Shown one piece after another: positions 1-12,230 of a DNA stretch of 64,000 bases. The position numbers and the translations under genes were made by a program. This stretch comes from Oidiodendron maius Zn (taxonomy: Eukaryota > Ascomycota > Leotiomycetes > Myxotrichaceae): the NCBI GenBank assembly GCA_000827325.1, contig KN832904.1, forward strand, positions 62,001 to 126,000. The letters run 5' to 3'. Numbering within the stretch: the stretch's first letter is position 1; each line of letters opens with the position of its first letter. Under the pieces are notes generated by a model. That model was not told the DNA's origin. It saw nothing but the letters and a program-made list of their open reading frames with translations, and did not search any database.

Positions 1-6
1 CATCGT

Positions 7-1136
7 ATGCCTAATATGGAACTTTCTCTCTTAGACCTCTCGCTCTATACCAATGGCTCACCTAACGAGTGCCAAATCCTGTTCGAACAAGTTCTCCTGA
101 GTTGCGCAAGCAGTGGATTTGTTAAGTTTGTCAATCATGGAATTCCTGACGAGAAGATTTCTGAAGCATTTGAATGGGTATAAATTACTTTCCAGGTATC
201 AACTCTTGATCACAAAATTGACATTCAATGCAGAGCCGAAGATTCTTTACACTTAGTGATGCAGCTAAATCAAAAGCTGCTAGACCTTCACGGCTAGGAC
301 CAAATCGTGGTTGGGCGTCTATTGGCCAGGAGAAAATTTCAAAGATTACTGGGGTGATAAAAGGAGAGACATCTTCTGTTGCCATTGAGGACATGAAGGT
401 AGAGTTTTCAAACATGCCAGAGTTGGATCAATGCTCATATATTCCATTAAAGGAGTCCTTTGACCTGGGACCTCATGATGATCCTATATTTCCTACACCT
501 TGGCCAGCTGAGAGTGATATACCTTACTTTAAATCTTTCATGCAGTCATTCTATGATGACTGTCACGAGGTCCACATGCTGATTCTTCAAATTCTTGAAA
601 AGTCTCTGGGTCTCGAAAAAGGAAGGCTTAGCTCTCTTTGCGGAGATGGCAATGCGGAACTTCGAATCGCACACTATCCTCCGATTGAGATTAGGAGTAT
701 TACATCTGGTAAAGTAATGCGAATTGCAGAACATACAGATGTTGGAACAGTAACACTTCTATTTCAGGACTCCGTAGGAGGTCTTGAAGTTGAAAACCAA
801 AAAAGACCCGGTACTTTTATTCCTATACACAGTTCTTCAACGAGTGAGATGATTGTCAACATAGGCGATACACTCCAGAGGTGGACAAATGAAGTTCTTT
901 GCTCCGCCAACCACAGAGTCACTATTCCAGTGAATATGCAACATTTGTCTGATGGCCTGATCTCTGCAAGAATATCCATTGGCTACTTTGGAAAAGCAAA
1001 TCGAGACATTTCACTCCGACCACTTACTGAGTTTGAGGGCAATGGTGGCTCGCGATTTAATGATGAAATCCAATCTCAGGACTACTATACCGGAATCCAC
1101 GAAAGGTCTTATCCAGCTCCAGAATTATTAACCTGA
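7..1136 (+). CDS. 2-oxoglutarate/Fe(II)-dependent oxygenase (isopenicillin-N-synthase-like)
   Basis: Likely hydroxylase, desaturase or ring-forming oxidase of specialised metabolism, using Fe(II), O2 and 2-oxoglutarate in the cytosol. Model: exon 1 at 7-177, intron 178-233, exon 2 from 234, and a second 54-base intron at 399-452. That intron keeps the frame and has no stop, but its removal restores the family motif DMKESFDLG. The predicted protein is about 339 aa, normal for the family. The N-terminal DIOX_N part contains GFVKFVNHGIP (about residues 37-47). The facial triad is visible as H206-x-D208 (HTD) and H266 (NHR), and R285-x-S (RIS) is the co-substrate-binding arginine. In-frame ATGs lie at 7 and 16; because the window begins here, the true start could be further upstream. 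It lies about 1.8 kb upstream of an ABCC transporter on the same strand, so a shared pathway is possible but unproven. The substrate cannot be inferred. Confidence 0.88.
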
Positions 1137-2953
1137 GGAAGCCGTATACAGAGATGCACAAGAAATAAAATCACTAGGCCGTCTCCGCCTACAGTTTTTA
1201 ATATTTCCCATTTTGATGATTTTTCAATAGGTATCCTTGAAGTGTAAAGGTGAGTGATATATCTGTGACTAGAGTTCAAAATATATAAATAAGACCATTA
1301 CTAGAGAAGTAGCACAAAGTGGGCCATAAATATTATTTGTGTAGAAAATTTACTTCCATTTGTGGAGTACAAAGTAGATGAATTTCTTATACTAGCAATT
1401 ATTAATTAAGAACCCCGAGCCTTGGTAGTGTCAAGTGGATTGCTTTGGCTCCGCGCCATATCACGCATAAAGCGAGTTATGGAAAAAAAAAATTACAACA
1501 TGGGCCATAGGTCCGAACTGAGTGCCCCTATAAAAGTTCAAAAACATATTTAGCTATTTCAGATATCTTGAAGAATTGTACAATACATCAAAGCGCCGGT
1601 CTCATTGCGAATTTGATTTATTACTAAATTGTCGTGGTGGCAAAGTGCTTCTCCTAAGAGCAGTGTTTGGAACGGAAGACGAGGTACTACCTTTGAGGAA
1701 GGGTTATGCGTATGGAGGTTAACAGGCCGTGAGAATTATTATCGGATATTTATTTATCATGAAGAGAATAATGATAATAAGTAGTATTATGGTGATAATA
1801 TAAGAAGAATTAAGTAGTTCTATTATATTGATTAAAAATTATAACCAAAGAGAGAAGGAGAAGAAGGAAATCTAGCATATAATTATACGAGGTCTACTTC
1901 TTATGTGAGTGCCTTCTATCAGTGAAAGGGTATACTCTTAGGCCTCTGAAAATCGAGAATGTATATCTCTTTGGTTGGTTGGAGGTTGATACCCTGAAAG
2001 AAAAATACAGTAGAACTGGTTGCAATAGGCGGCTGCCCCTTGGCCAAAAACACTCGGGGTCAAAGAGCTCGAACGAAGCAATTGAACCCTGGTTATGACG
2101 AAATTATTTAGAGCTACTTTCTCTGGAGACTTTAAATCTACTAATCGCATCTTAGCTAATTTTGGCGAGGAATGTGACCCATCCTTGAACTAGGTGAGAT
2201 TTACATGACACGTATGTAAACTAAAGGAATAAGAAGAATACTTTATTGCTTCCAGAGTAGCGAAGTACGAAAGGAAGACTAAAGCAGGAGCTCAAGTTCC
2301 GGCCGGGTGATGCTGACATGACCGATACGCGAGCTGCTATGACATTACATCTGGCTATGTACGGTCAGATATATCATGTGATACATCACGTGATAGGGTT
2401 GTGCAGCACCTCCTAACCCACCGTGGAATTCAAACCACACTTTCAATTTCTATTACATCTCATAGTCCCCATATGTGAAAGGGCGTACATCTCTTAGTCC
2501 GCAGTCTCAAGGCATATTATGAATAATCATTGGGGATCCTTCAGTTAGGCGAGCTTGTATCCACTTCTCTGTTACACTGTAAAGTCGTTTCTTAACCAAT
2601 ACGATCCGAGTTCTCATTTAATGGCTGCCCTGTGCGGAGGGACGGAAAGTGTGCCGCTCCTGCCTATTTTGGTGCTACAAGGTCCCACGGGTGAAATGGC
2701 ACCGACGGTACTTACGACATCTAAGGAAATGTACCGTTGCGCAGGTACTACTTACTTCTACAAGGTATTGGCTATGGTGTCGCTAAGCATTCCGGAAGTA
2801 GTTTACGGCGTCTCTTTAGCTAAGCTCTGGCGTCGATTTAGCTCCCGTGTTATATAGCTCTAAGACACGCCGCCTATCATAAGGCGCCTTTCGCAAGCTA
2901 CTTATTTTCCGTTCTCATGGTAATCTCACCGTCCATCCTCGCCTCCCACCACC
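1137..2953. other. Intergenic region, AT-rich in part
   Basis: No gene is supported here. The stretch around 1740-1900 is strongly AT-rich with many short TA and AAT runs, as in mutated repeat DNA. An open frame at 2555-2857 has no ATG at its start and resembles nothing I know. The last few hundred bases should contain the promoter of the ABCC gene. Confidence 0.6.
2373..2394. promoter_or_regulatory. Two adjacent E-box-like sites
   Basis: Two ten-base sites, ATCATGTGAT (2373-2382) and ATCACGTGAT (2385-2394), lie two bases apart. The second is a perfect palindrome around CACGTG. CACGTG is the classic core bound by bHLH factors. The pair lies about 560 bp upstream of the ABCC start codon. A regulatory role is inference from motif and position only. 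Confidence 0.3.
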
Positions 2954-5900
2954 ATGACACCGGAAACGGCGTCCGAGGTCGTCGCATCTGCCTCTGCTCT
3001 TACAGTTTTCGCAGTTACCTGCGTTGCGGTAAGGTCGGCGTCGACATCGAAAGCCCACCATGGTTATACGAATCTGGGAGAAAGCGACGGGACGCTGGGT
3101 GATGGGGAGAATTCGAGGACCATATTGGTTACCACCCAAGGAGATGTTTCGTCCAACTACAAAACCAGAATTTTGATTGTCATTGGTGCATTGGCTGCGT
3201 TTCTTTCCTCGGGGTTTATATTGGTATTGATAATCACGGGACGGGACTCTTTTCCACAGGCAGAAGGATGGATATTCGTGGCTGGATGGGTAAGAGGAGG
3301 CGAGGACGAGTAGTAGCTTGAGATAGAAGAAGGCCTGCTAACACTGGGCTAGTCATTGGCTTTGGGTCAGGCCATTTTGCTTGCCCGCGAGCGAACCATG
3401 GTAAAGCGCTTCAGTATTGGTATATGCATTGCATTATCTTGTGCAGCCTTACTTTTGGGTACACTTCTTGCGACCTACTTCATTGCCATTCAAAAGTCCA
3501 AGGGGGAAGGAAATCATCCCCTGATTTATTATATCCTGAGCCTGGTGGAAATCATTGGCGCAACAGTTACAGCTGTGGCATCAGTGTCATTACCAAGACA
3601 ACCACCGCGCTATCGTGATGGCAAGGCCATAGATGCCCAATTCAGCTCATCGGCACTTGGAAGGCAAGTACTGCGCACATTGCTTCTTGAATCAACTCAT
3701 TGGTCCTTAGATATACATTTTTCTGGGCGGGTCCCTTGCTCAAAAAAGCCCGCGTCCAAAATTCTCTAAATCAACCAGATCTTCCAGAATTGGACGATGA
3801 TACAGGATCCCGCCGTCTCCACAGTCGATTTAGATCAAGTATTGCATGGACCAAACAAAGGCAGCCACTTTGGTACCGGGTCTTCAAATATCATTGGAAA
3901 ATTATCGCCAAACAGTCGATCCTTACTGGTGTTGAGAGTTTTGCGATGATGTTGCCACCGCTTTGTCTATACAAACTTCTGTCCCTTCTTGAGAAGCGCA
4001 GTTCACTCGAGAATGGCGACATGGACTTGTGGTTCTGGGTTGCGTGCTTAGGGGTTTCCAAGGTAATTCATCTTGGTTTTGAGACTTGGTTCGTACTTCC
4101 TTGTCGACTTGAATAGATCAAAATGGCTAATTAGAAGTGAATAAAGGACAAAATGGATTAGTTTCGCAATTCTTGCGACGCCCATAAGGGCTCAGCTTTC
4201 GGCACTTATCTTTGTAAAGTCGATGCATATGAAAAATGTTCAAGCAGTTGAGAGACAGCCCGTCATGAAGACTTCAGAGGGTAACAAAATGTCTGTAGAC
4301 GGAGCTGAGGATTATGAAATGGAGACTTTCTTGTCTGCCCACGACCAAGCTGTAGATGACGATACTGTGCATCCAACGCCGGATGATGCCAATGCAAACT
4401 CCCCTGAAACGGCTGACATCGGTCAAGGACCTATTAACTTGCTAGGTGTAGACGTTCAACGCGTTTATACCTTTTGTGGCGAAAATAATCTTCTAATTGG
4501 CAGTCTACTAAAGATTTTACTTGCCGTCTGGTTTCTTGTTATTCTAATAGGTTGGTGGAGGTAAGTCTTCTCTGATCTCTCTCTTATGTTTATATAAGAC
4601 TCTAATGCCAAACTAGCACGATTGCTGGCCTCTCGGTGCCTATAATATTCCATCCTCTCAACCAGGTAGCTACCAAGTACTACTCTCGGGCTACTGACGA
4701 TGTCATGAAGGCACGAGACAAGAAAACACATCTTATAACTGAGGCATTACATGGGATTCGACAAATCAAATTTTCATCCGTGGAATCACAATGGCAGGAA
4801 ACCATCATGGCTGCACGGGCAGAAGAGCTCGCTGCGCAATGGCGTGCCTATTTATGGGCCGTTTTCCTTATGTTTTGTTGGCTCTCTATGCCAATCTTAC
4901 TAGGTGCAGCTGCACTAGGAACTTATGCGTGGTTGAACAACACCATGACTGCTTCAGTGGCCTTCACTGCTCTTGCCATATTTTCAAGTTTAGAATGGAC
5001 GTTGAGTGTTGTCCCAACCACTATTACTGAGCTCTTAGATGGAATGATTAGTATTGGCCGTATTCAGAAACATCTTGAGATGGACGATATGCCGCAAGTC
5101 ATTGTTGAAGGAGAAAATGTAGGTTTTGAGAAAGCATCCATAAAATGGCCATCAAACGTCGAGAATGATGGATTTGTTCTACGAGATATTACACTAGACT
5201 TTCCAAGCAAGAAACTAAGGTATTTTTAGCCCTAATTTCATTGAAAGCATACCTCTGACACAACTTCCTCCAGCGTCCTGCACGGCAAGTCGGGATCTGG
5301 GAAAAGCCTCTTATTGGCAGCAATCGTAGGAGAAGCTGAACTGGTCTCCGGAAGGATATACAGACCAAAGGCATCCCCCAATAACCATCTAAATGACCAA
5401 CTGGCTAGCAGTCCAGACTGGATTATACCAAGTGCAACGGCCCTGGTGGCTCAGATTCCGTGGATCGAAAATGCGTCTCTAAAATCCAACGTTCTATTCG
5501 GCCTTCCGTATATCGATAGCCGGTTTTCCAAAGTGCTAGAAGCTTGCGCGCTAACCAGAGATCTTGTTATGCTTCCGGATGGAGTCGAAACGGAAATTGG
5601 AGCGAACGGTATAAACTTGAGTGGTGGTCAACGATGGCGTATCACCCTGGCTAGGGCTCTATATTCAAGAGCTGGTATCCTAATTCTTGACGATATCTTT
5701 AGCGCTGTTGATGCTCATGTCGGTCGTCACATTCTTCTAAATGCACTGGAGGGCGAGCTTAGCCATGGCAGAACGAGAATTCTCGTTACACATCATATTG
5801 AACTTGTACGCCCATTCGCAAGTTACATCGTTGAATTAGGGGCAAATGGAGCCATAGAAAGGTCGGAGATGCAACAACCTCAGAAATCTTCCAACAGTCA

Positions 5901-7881
5901 GCAGAAACCTCAGCCAATTGAAGCAGTTGCTTCAGACGACTTAAAAGATGTTTCTCTTGCAGAACCAGACTTGGTAAAACAAGAGCCAAGAAAGTTCGTC
6001 GAGGATGAAAAGCGCGAGGAGGGGCGAGTCAAATGGGAAGTATACAAAACTTATACTCGAGCCTTTGGAGGACTGGGGTTCGGAGCTTTGACCATTGGAA
6101 TCTTTATCTTCTCGTCTTTAACTACGCTGGGGAGATCCTACTGGGTGAAGGTATGGGCCCAACATTACGAAGATATCAGTCCATCAGAATCATCAGAACA
6201 CTCAGAAACGTCCCAAAGCGTGGATAATAATCTGAAATTTTACTTGGGAATTTACCTTCTCATATCTATTATAGCAGCCATCACCACTGCTCTCAAGACG
6301 CTTGGGGTGCTGGCCGCTTCAATACGTGCGTCCCGAAAGCTATTCGAAGACGTAACTTATAATGTTCTACGGGCCCCACTACGCTGGCTCGATACCATGC
6401 CGGTAGGGCGTATTCTCAATCGATTCGTCAGTGACTTCGCGCTCGTCGACTCACAATTAGCTGGAGACTTCTTCTGGCTGGCTCATGGCGTTTTAGGGGT
6501 TATCACCATTGTTGGTTCCGCATTATTCGTTTCCATATATATGATCATTCCGGTGCTGATACTTGGGCTTGCTGCTTTGTATTTCGTCTACTTATATTTG
6601 GATGGTGCAAGAGATATGAAACGCTTAGAAGCTAACGCCAAGTCCCCTATTTTCGAGTTTTTTGGCTCGTCCATAGCCGGATTAGCTACAATTAGGAGTT
6701 TTGAGAAGGTTGACGAGTACCTTGACCGCATGTTCATTCTAATAGATGACTATACCCGGACATCGTGGTATCTTCTATTGGTATCCCGCTGGATGGCTTT
6801 TCGACAGGGCGCTTTAGGCGTTGTATTTTCTCTATGCGTTGCTTCTCTGGTGGTCGTCATTCACGGTATTGATGCTTCATTAGCTGGCTTCGTGCTTAGC
6901 TTCGCTTTGGAATATTCCACTGTTGCTATTATGTCGGTCACTCAATATGCAGATTTCGAACTCGCTATGAATTCTACCGAACGGGTTGTGGAATACACAG
7001 AAATGTTGCCAGAAGACCAATCAGGCCACAGCGTTGCACAAAGTTGGCCATCAAAAGGCAATCTTATTGTTAAAGGCCTGGAGGTTAAATATGCTCCGGA
7101 TTTACCGCTGGTTCTCAACGGCCTCAGTTTTACTGTCGAATCACGTCAGCGAGTTGGTGTGGTTGGACGAACTGGAAGTGGAAAGAGTTCCCTCACATTA
7201 TCACTATTCCGATTTCTTCAGGCCACTTCCGGTTATATTGAGATTGATGGTGTGGATATTTCAAAGATCAAACTGCATGACCTCCGGAGTCGTTTAGCAA
7301 TTATCCCACAAGATCCTGTACTATTCTCCGGGACTCTACGATCCAACATTGATCCTTTCAATCAGCAGAGCGACTCCACAATTATTGATGCTTTAAAGCG
7401 GGTACATCTTCTAGATAGTAAAATGGACGAGATGGAAAATACCGATCTGCATGACACAGACCAGACTATTCGCGGACACCACTTGGAACAGACCAACGTG
7501 AATATCTTCCGCAACTTGGAGTCGCCGATATCTCGAGGAGGACTCAATCTCTCTCAAGGTCAGCGACAGCTGCTCTGTCTGGCCAGGGCAATAGTAAAGC
7601 AACCCAAAATAATAGTTCTTGACGAGGCCACAAGTTCGGTCGATATACAGACAGACGCTTTGATCCAGCAGAGTATCAGAGAGCAGTTCTCAAAAAGCAC
7701 GCTACTGGTGATCGCTCATCGTCTAAGTACAATATCAGATTTTGATAAGGTGCTGGTAATGAGTGATGGAAAAGCGGTGGAGTTTGATACACCACGTGAG
7801 CTTATGCGAAAGCAAGGAGCATTTTGGGAACTTGTGAACGAAAGTGGCCAGAAAGAGGTAATAGAAAAGCAAATTGGCTGA
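2954..7881 (+). CDS. ABC transporter, ABCC/MRP-type full transporter
   Basis: Predicted ATP-driven pump of conjugates, toxins or metabolites in the plasma or vacuolar membrane. Six exons join in frame: 2954-3289, 3353-3663, 3711-4088, 4147-4560, 4617-5219 and 5274-7881, giving about 1549 aa, the usual ABCC length. Order: hydrophobic TMD0-like N-terminus, TMD1, NBD1, TMD2, NBD2. NBD1 shows Walker A GKSGSGKS (about 685), signature LSGGQ (about 796) and Walker B ending LDDIFSAVD. The Asp in place of the catalytic Glu is typical of ABCC NBD1, so site 1 is probably degenerate. NBD2 has Walker A GRTGSGKSS (about 1312), signature LSQGQ and Walker B VLDEATSSVD with the catalytic Glu. The intron at 3664-3710 appears to be GC-AG (donor GCAAGT). 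The start ATG lies in a CACCATG context; an upstream ATG at 2917 is out of frame. Its neighbours, an oxygenase and a ToxE-like regulator, suggest a role in export or self-protection. Confidence 0.93.
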
Positions 7882-8932
7882 TAATTTTCTTGTCGCGTGG
7901 AGAACTGAGATCAGTGTATTCTGTAGAGACTGAAGTAGAGGACATTACTCTAGAGTCTTGATAACCGAATTCCATGGCAGATGGAAGTTATAATTCCCTA
8001 TAGCCAGTGGCTAGGACGACTTGCATATCCTGAAATAGAATGATAAGAATGTAGAGCGTTAGAGTAGAATATATATGGAGGATCATGGTGTCAGAACCAA
8101 GACTTTGAATCACGTGTTTTATTCATGTAACATGTAGTTAAGTAACTCGATAACTACGCCAGAGTGTCTGAGTTTGTTTAAGCTTCAAATATCGAAGTGA
8201 ACTTTCGTGATATACTGTAAGAACTTACGAACAATTAAGTTGGATAGAGCTTTTTTTAGAATCTCTGATATCAATGCAGCTCCTCACATTGTGACTTAAA
8301 ACAGCTTACGAGTCCGGTGGTCTAATAAGTTGCAGGCATTTTTATGATCGAATTGATATCCTTTAGTCGATGGTTGTATTCACTGTATCGTGAAAGAATA
8401 ATTATTCTTTCACGAATATAACGTTGGATGTTATTTGGATGGGGAGTGATATAGAAATAAGCTAAATAGAGTTGTCTTTGAGATTATACTTGGTTGACGT
8501 CATATCAAGTAACTTATCTCACACGGAAGTGAATATAGTATCTTAACAAAGTAATAATGTTAAAGCATGGTCTGTGCATTAGTGACGCCGAATTTTACGA
8601 TAATGTATGAAGTAGAGACTTTGCACCGGAAGCGAGGAAGCCTTGTGAAAGTTGTAATTTAGTATCAGCTAATGTATAACTCTCTTTCGGCAGTATATTT
8701 TGCTAAACTCGATTTTTGATATTGACGCCGAGCGTCGACTGATTTTATTTCCACCAATATTACCGTAGCAGTGAGTGAAGTCTAGTTGGCTGATAATTGT
8801 GCCATTCGAGGCAAATGATGCATCTAGTGAAGGTATCATTGTAGACGGGCCGAAAGTGACTTGCAATGACGATATTATGTTTGCCAGTAGCCCAGCGTGT
8901 GTAATTTTAGCTTACTGAGGCGCAGTCATTGC
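7882..8932. other. Intergenic region between convergent genes
   Basis: AT-leaning sequence between the ABCC gene and the oppositely oriented bZIP/ankyrin gene. It contains a 28-bp perfect palindrome, listed separately. A minus-strand open stretch around 8669-8866 could be a lost 3' extension of the neighbouring regulator, but no join in frame is evident. Confidence 0.6.
8388..8415. repeat. 28-bp perfect palindrome without spacer
   Basis: The left arm TCGTGAAAGAATAA is followed directly by its exact reverse complement, so the whole 28 bp is self-complementary. It could be a dimer-binding operator, a cruciform-prone site or a relic of an inverted repeat. It sits between the 3' ends of two convergent genes, which makes a promoter role less likely. 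Confidence 0.85.
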
Positions 8933-10094
8933 TCATGGAGGGACGCCATGGCAAGGAGTGAGTAAGAGTCGAAGGACAGTCTCACTTCCACTTTCAGCGG
9001 CTCGATGCACAGCCATCCAGCCTGATCCGTCTAGTAATTCTCTATCCGCATAGTTTAATAGCAATAGTCGCACAATCTCTTCGTTCCCTGCTTGAGCTGC
9101 GAGATGTAAAGCTGTTGATCCATTACTGTCCGTTGTGTTAACATCCGCTCCATTGTCCAGTAACAATTTCAACAGTCTCACGTGGCCTTGCTTGACGGTA
9201 ATGTGGATGGAGGTGGTCCAAGTTTTGGCATTGCCCGCTTTTTGAGTGACTGCAGGTCTTTTCGGATCCTTGGCAGCTGGAATAATTGTCATATCATTGG
9301 TGATCGTTGTCTGACCAGCCATATCCATGGAATGTTCAAAAAATTGGGAGTCACCACCCCAGTTATTAACAGTCGCATTCTGAAGTTCAATTAACATGTC
9401 AGACAGTGCAAATTTCCAATAGAAATGGCGAAGATCTTACTGATATGTCTGGATTGTTGTCTCTCTTACTTTTTAATTTCTCTTTTGGATGTGAACCGTC
9501 CAGAGAATTTACCTCGGATATTACGCCACAGTTCGGACACCGTGTCTGGGGAACATGTTCTCGCCTCATCAGCAGTTCCTGAAATGAAGTACTCGGGTCA
9601 GGTGATAGGCTGAAGTCTGCATAAGACAGAGATGGGGTCTGATCTGTTTGATCCTGCAATGCGGGCTGGAAAAGAGGTAACTGCAGTCCGTACTTTGCAA
9701 TAGACTGATTAAAAGCGCTCTGTTGATTGCCTCCTATATTCACTATACTTGGCATTTCCGAGCACGTGTGTGAATTAGCTTGCGTTGTATTTTCGATTTG
9801 CTTCTGACTGTTGTCTAGTGATGGTGTATCCCTCCATATTTGCTTCATTGATTCCAAGGAAGATGTCTCGGCATGCCTAGAGGCGAATTCCGCTTCTTCT
9901 CGGCGTGCTTTCATTTTCTTACCTGTATAGTTGTGTCAGACACCCCTGCTTTGAATCACGATAATAGAAGTCAGATTGATGTGCTCACGATGTAACCTCT
10001 GTGATATTCGATTTTGTACCTTCCGGCGTTCCGCCGCGGAGGATAGAGAGTTCCATTGTTCCGCAGCATTTACGGACGGGCTCGTGGGAGGCAT
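8933..10094 (-). CDS. bZIP-basic-region/ankyrin (bANK, ToxE-like) transcription factor
   Basis: Nuclear regulator of the type that controls toxin clusters: ToxE of the HC-toxin locus and the apicidin regulator have a bZIP basic region plus ankyrin repeats and no leucine zipper. Exons on the minus strand are 10094-9989, 9922-9441 and 9379-8933; they join in frame to 344 aa. The first junction builds the basic region at about residues 23-46, with core QNRISQRLHR followed by KK and RREEAE. No heptad leucines follow. The middle is low-complexity, with RCPNCG. The C-terminal part has two or three ankyrin repeats (GSTALHLAAQAGNEEIVRLLL and GSGWMAVHRAAESGSETVLRLLL). ToxE is longer (about 440 aa), so ankyrin repeats may have been lost from the C-terminus or an exon missed. 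A TATATAT run lies about 30 bases upstream. It is the best candidate regulator for the A-T enzyme and ABCC genes around it. Confidence 0.82.
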
Positions 10095-12230
10095 TACATG
10101 CATAATAAAGAGTCAGGCCATATATATGGGCTTTGAATGTTGATGAGGAACAGTAGTCGTCAGCTCAAGCTCCAACTTCATGAAAACCAGCTCGTCAATT
10201 GCTTCCAAGGTAAGCATTATGCGGTGAGATAATTAATACCCAGTCAAATGAAGCGAGCATAAGACCTGCGCCGCTTCGAATAGTCCATTGGGAGTGAGAT
10301 GGTGGTGGTGTTAGCAGTGGCGTTGGTGGCTTTAGACATTGGTGATGTGTGTTTGCGGCGCTGTTGGTGGCGTGACGTGCTGGAGTATCTTCCCGGCCCC
10401 TACCAAAGGGTTTTCTGTCCACTTTATTACCGGGGTAACGCTAATCAGCTGCTTATTTTTTGGGGTTTAACTCCAGCCTACGTACAATTGTACAGTAACA
10501 GATCTAAATTTATCTGAGGGAAATAGCCATTGAGAATACATACCGATTATTTCGATCCACTATTTTATGGACTGGGAAACATTTAAGTGGAGGGAGAGTC
10601 GTGCTGGTATTTACAGGCACGGAGCGATTGCGGTGCGTAGATTTGGCACCTCCCTAGAAAGGCTAGGAGGCTAGACTGTGCCACGTCTGTACCCTGTGCA
10701 GTCCTGATATGTCTCTGGTCACGTTTTTATTGTTAATCTTATAAACTATGAAGGAAGACATAGACTATCTAACAGTTAATACTGTATATATTCCAATGTC
10801 TTGGCTGTTGCGGCTATTACACTAGTCTATATGTCTTACGGTTCGTAGATGGTTAAGCATTTCGGGGGGCAAACCGAGCTTCCACCTTCGGCATGGCTTC
10901 CACTTTAGGATACGAGGCGGGGCAATGGCAGTTCCCCCCATGGCCCGTTCCATCCTGCCGTGGTCATTCTTATTGGGTCGGTATTAGTGTTGTCCTCCCT
11001 ATCCGCCCCGCCCGCGTCAGCCGTTCACCCCTATATTATGGATTTACTGCCCCCCCACATGTATGCTCTTGTTCAGCGTGATAAGAAGGCTACTAGAGTA
11101 CTATGCCCTCACATGGTGGCTTTCGAGTATAAGAGTGGAGTGTGATCGCATAAAAAAGGATGTAAACAGCCTACTCGGTGGGGACCAGTGTGTATATAAT
11201 ACTGTCTTCTAAACGATACAAGCAGTCGAATTTGCGAGGCCTTCTAAGCGAGGGCAATTCTCACCAGGCCAGGTTATACCGATAATCGCGCCGGCAAGTA
11301 CGACTCTGAGGGCAAGAAAGGTTGCGTACCACTACATACTTCCTCACCAAATTTATCAGCAAATACAAGTCACCATTTTCCATTCCCCAAAATTATGTTT
11401 GTCTGCTACAAACAATAGTTGGCCTTACCATCTCAAAATTGGGATGTAAGGGTGATATAGGGCTTAACTACTATATCCTTATCCCATCGCTTTTGCTTTA
11501 ATTCAAAAGCAATAGGAAGCAGACTATTTCCTATAGTTTGGCAGCCCTGGTTGGCAATAAGGGGAGTCAAGGGACGCCGGCTTATTGTAAGTGAAGCGCC
11601 CAGTGTTGTCGATGGAGGCCACGGGTCCACAATTGGCCCGTAGCTGCAGATTAAGGTATTCCCGGCAAGCAGTATTTATATTCGTGTCATTATTCTGGCC
11701 TCGAGTCTTCTTGTTCTTCTCTCTTCAGCTTGGTTATCTCGTGTAAATACAACATTTCTCTTTTGCGACGACTAAGGCTTTCCACCACGGCCTGGGGAAA
11801 AACATAGTAAGGTACCGTAATACACTCGGATGCTTTGTGGACTGCAAGCAGCCTAGCAAGTAATTATTGCTTATAACGTTACTAACGACACGTTGATAAT
11901 CTTGACAATTTGGACTGTCTTAATACAAGTATTAACTATCCATTCTCTTTCCAGTACTTTGCATTCAGTCGGTAAGCTTGCCGCTCCGGCTCTGGCGCTA
12001 TTCCTACGACTCTCTGCCAGTTCAGCCAGTTCACTTGAGCAACCAAGATTTAGTCGATTGTCTAGTATAAAGCTCTCTTTCAATTGAAAGAATTGGTCCC
12101 TAGATCATTAATTAAGTGTTATAATTCAACACTAATCGGCACAATACTGAAGCTGAAGTTGAAGACTTGGGTTTGGTTCAGGTACTGTCAAAATAGCCCT
12201 AAATTAGCAGGTTCTCTTAACCAGTACAGA
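10095..12230. other. Intergenic region with no supported gene
   Basis: About 2.1 kb with only short, unrecognisable open frames on both strands. Parts near 10300-10400 and 10900-11050 are GC-rich and could be worn coding DNA, but I recognise no family. Upstream control sequences of the minus-strand regulator should lie at its left end. Confidence 0.5.

Noticed and set aside
1740-1910. AT-rich stretch that looked like a worn terminal repeat of a retroelement
   Set aside because: No partner repeat, primer-binding site or coding remnant was found nearby; composition alone is not enough.
2555-2857. 100-codon open frame on the plus strand
   Set aside because: It has no ATG at its start, no recognisable motif and lies in the presumed ABCC promoter.
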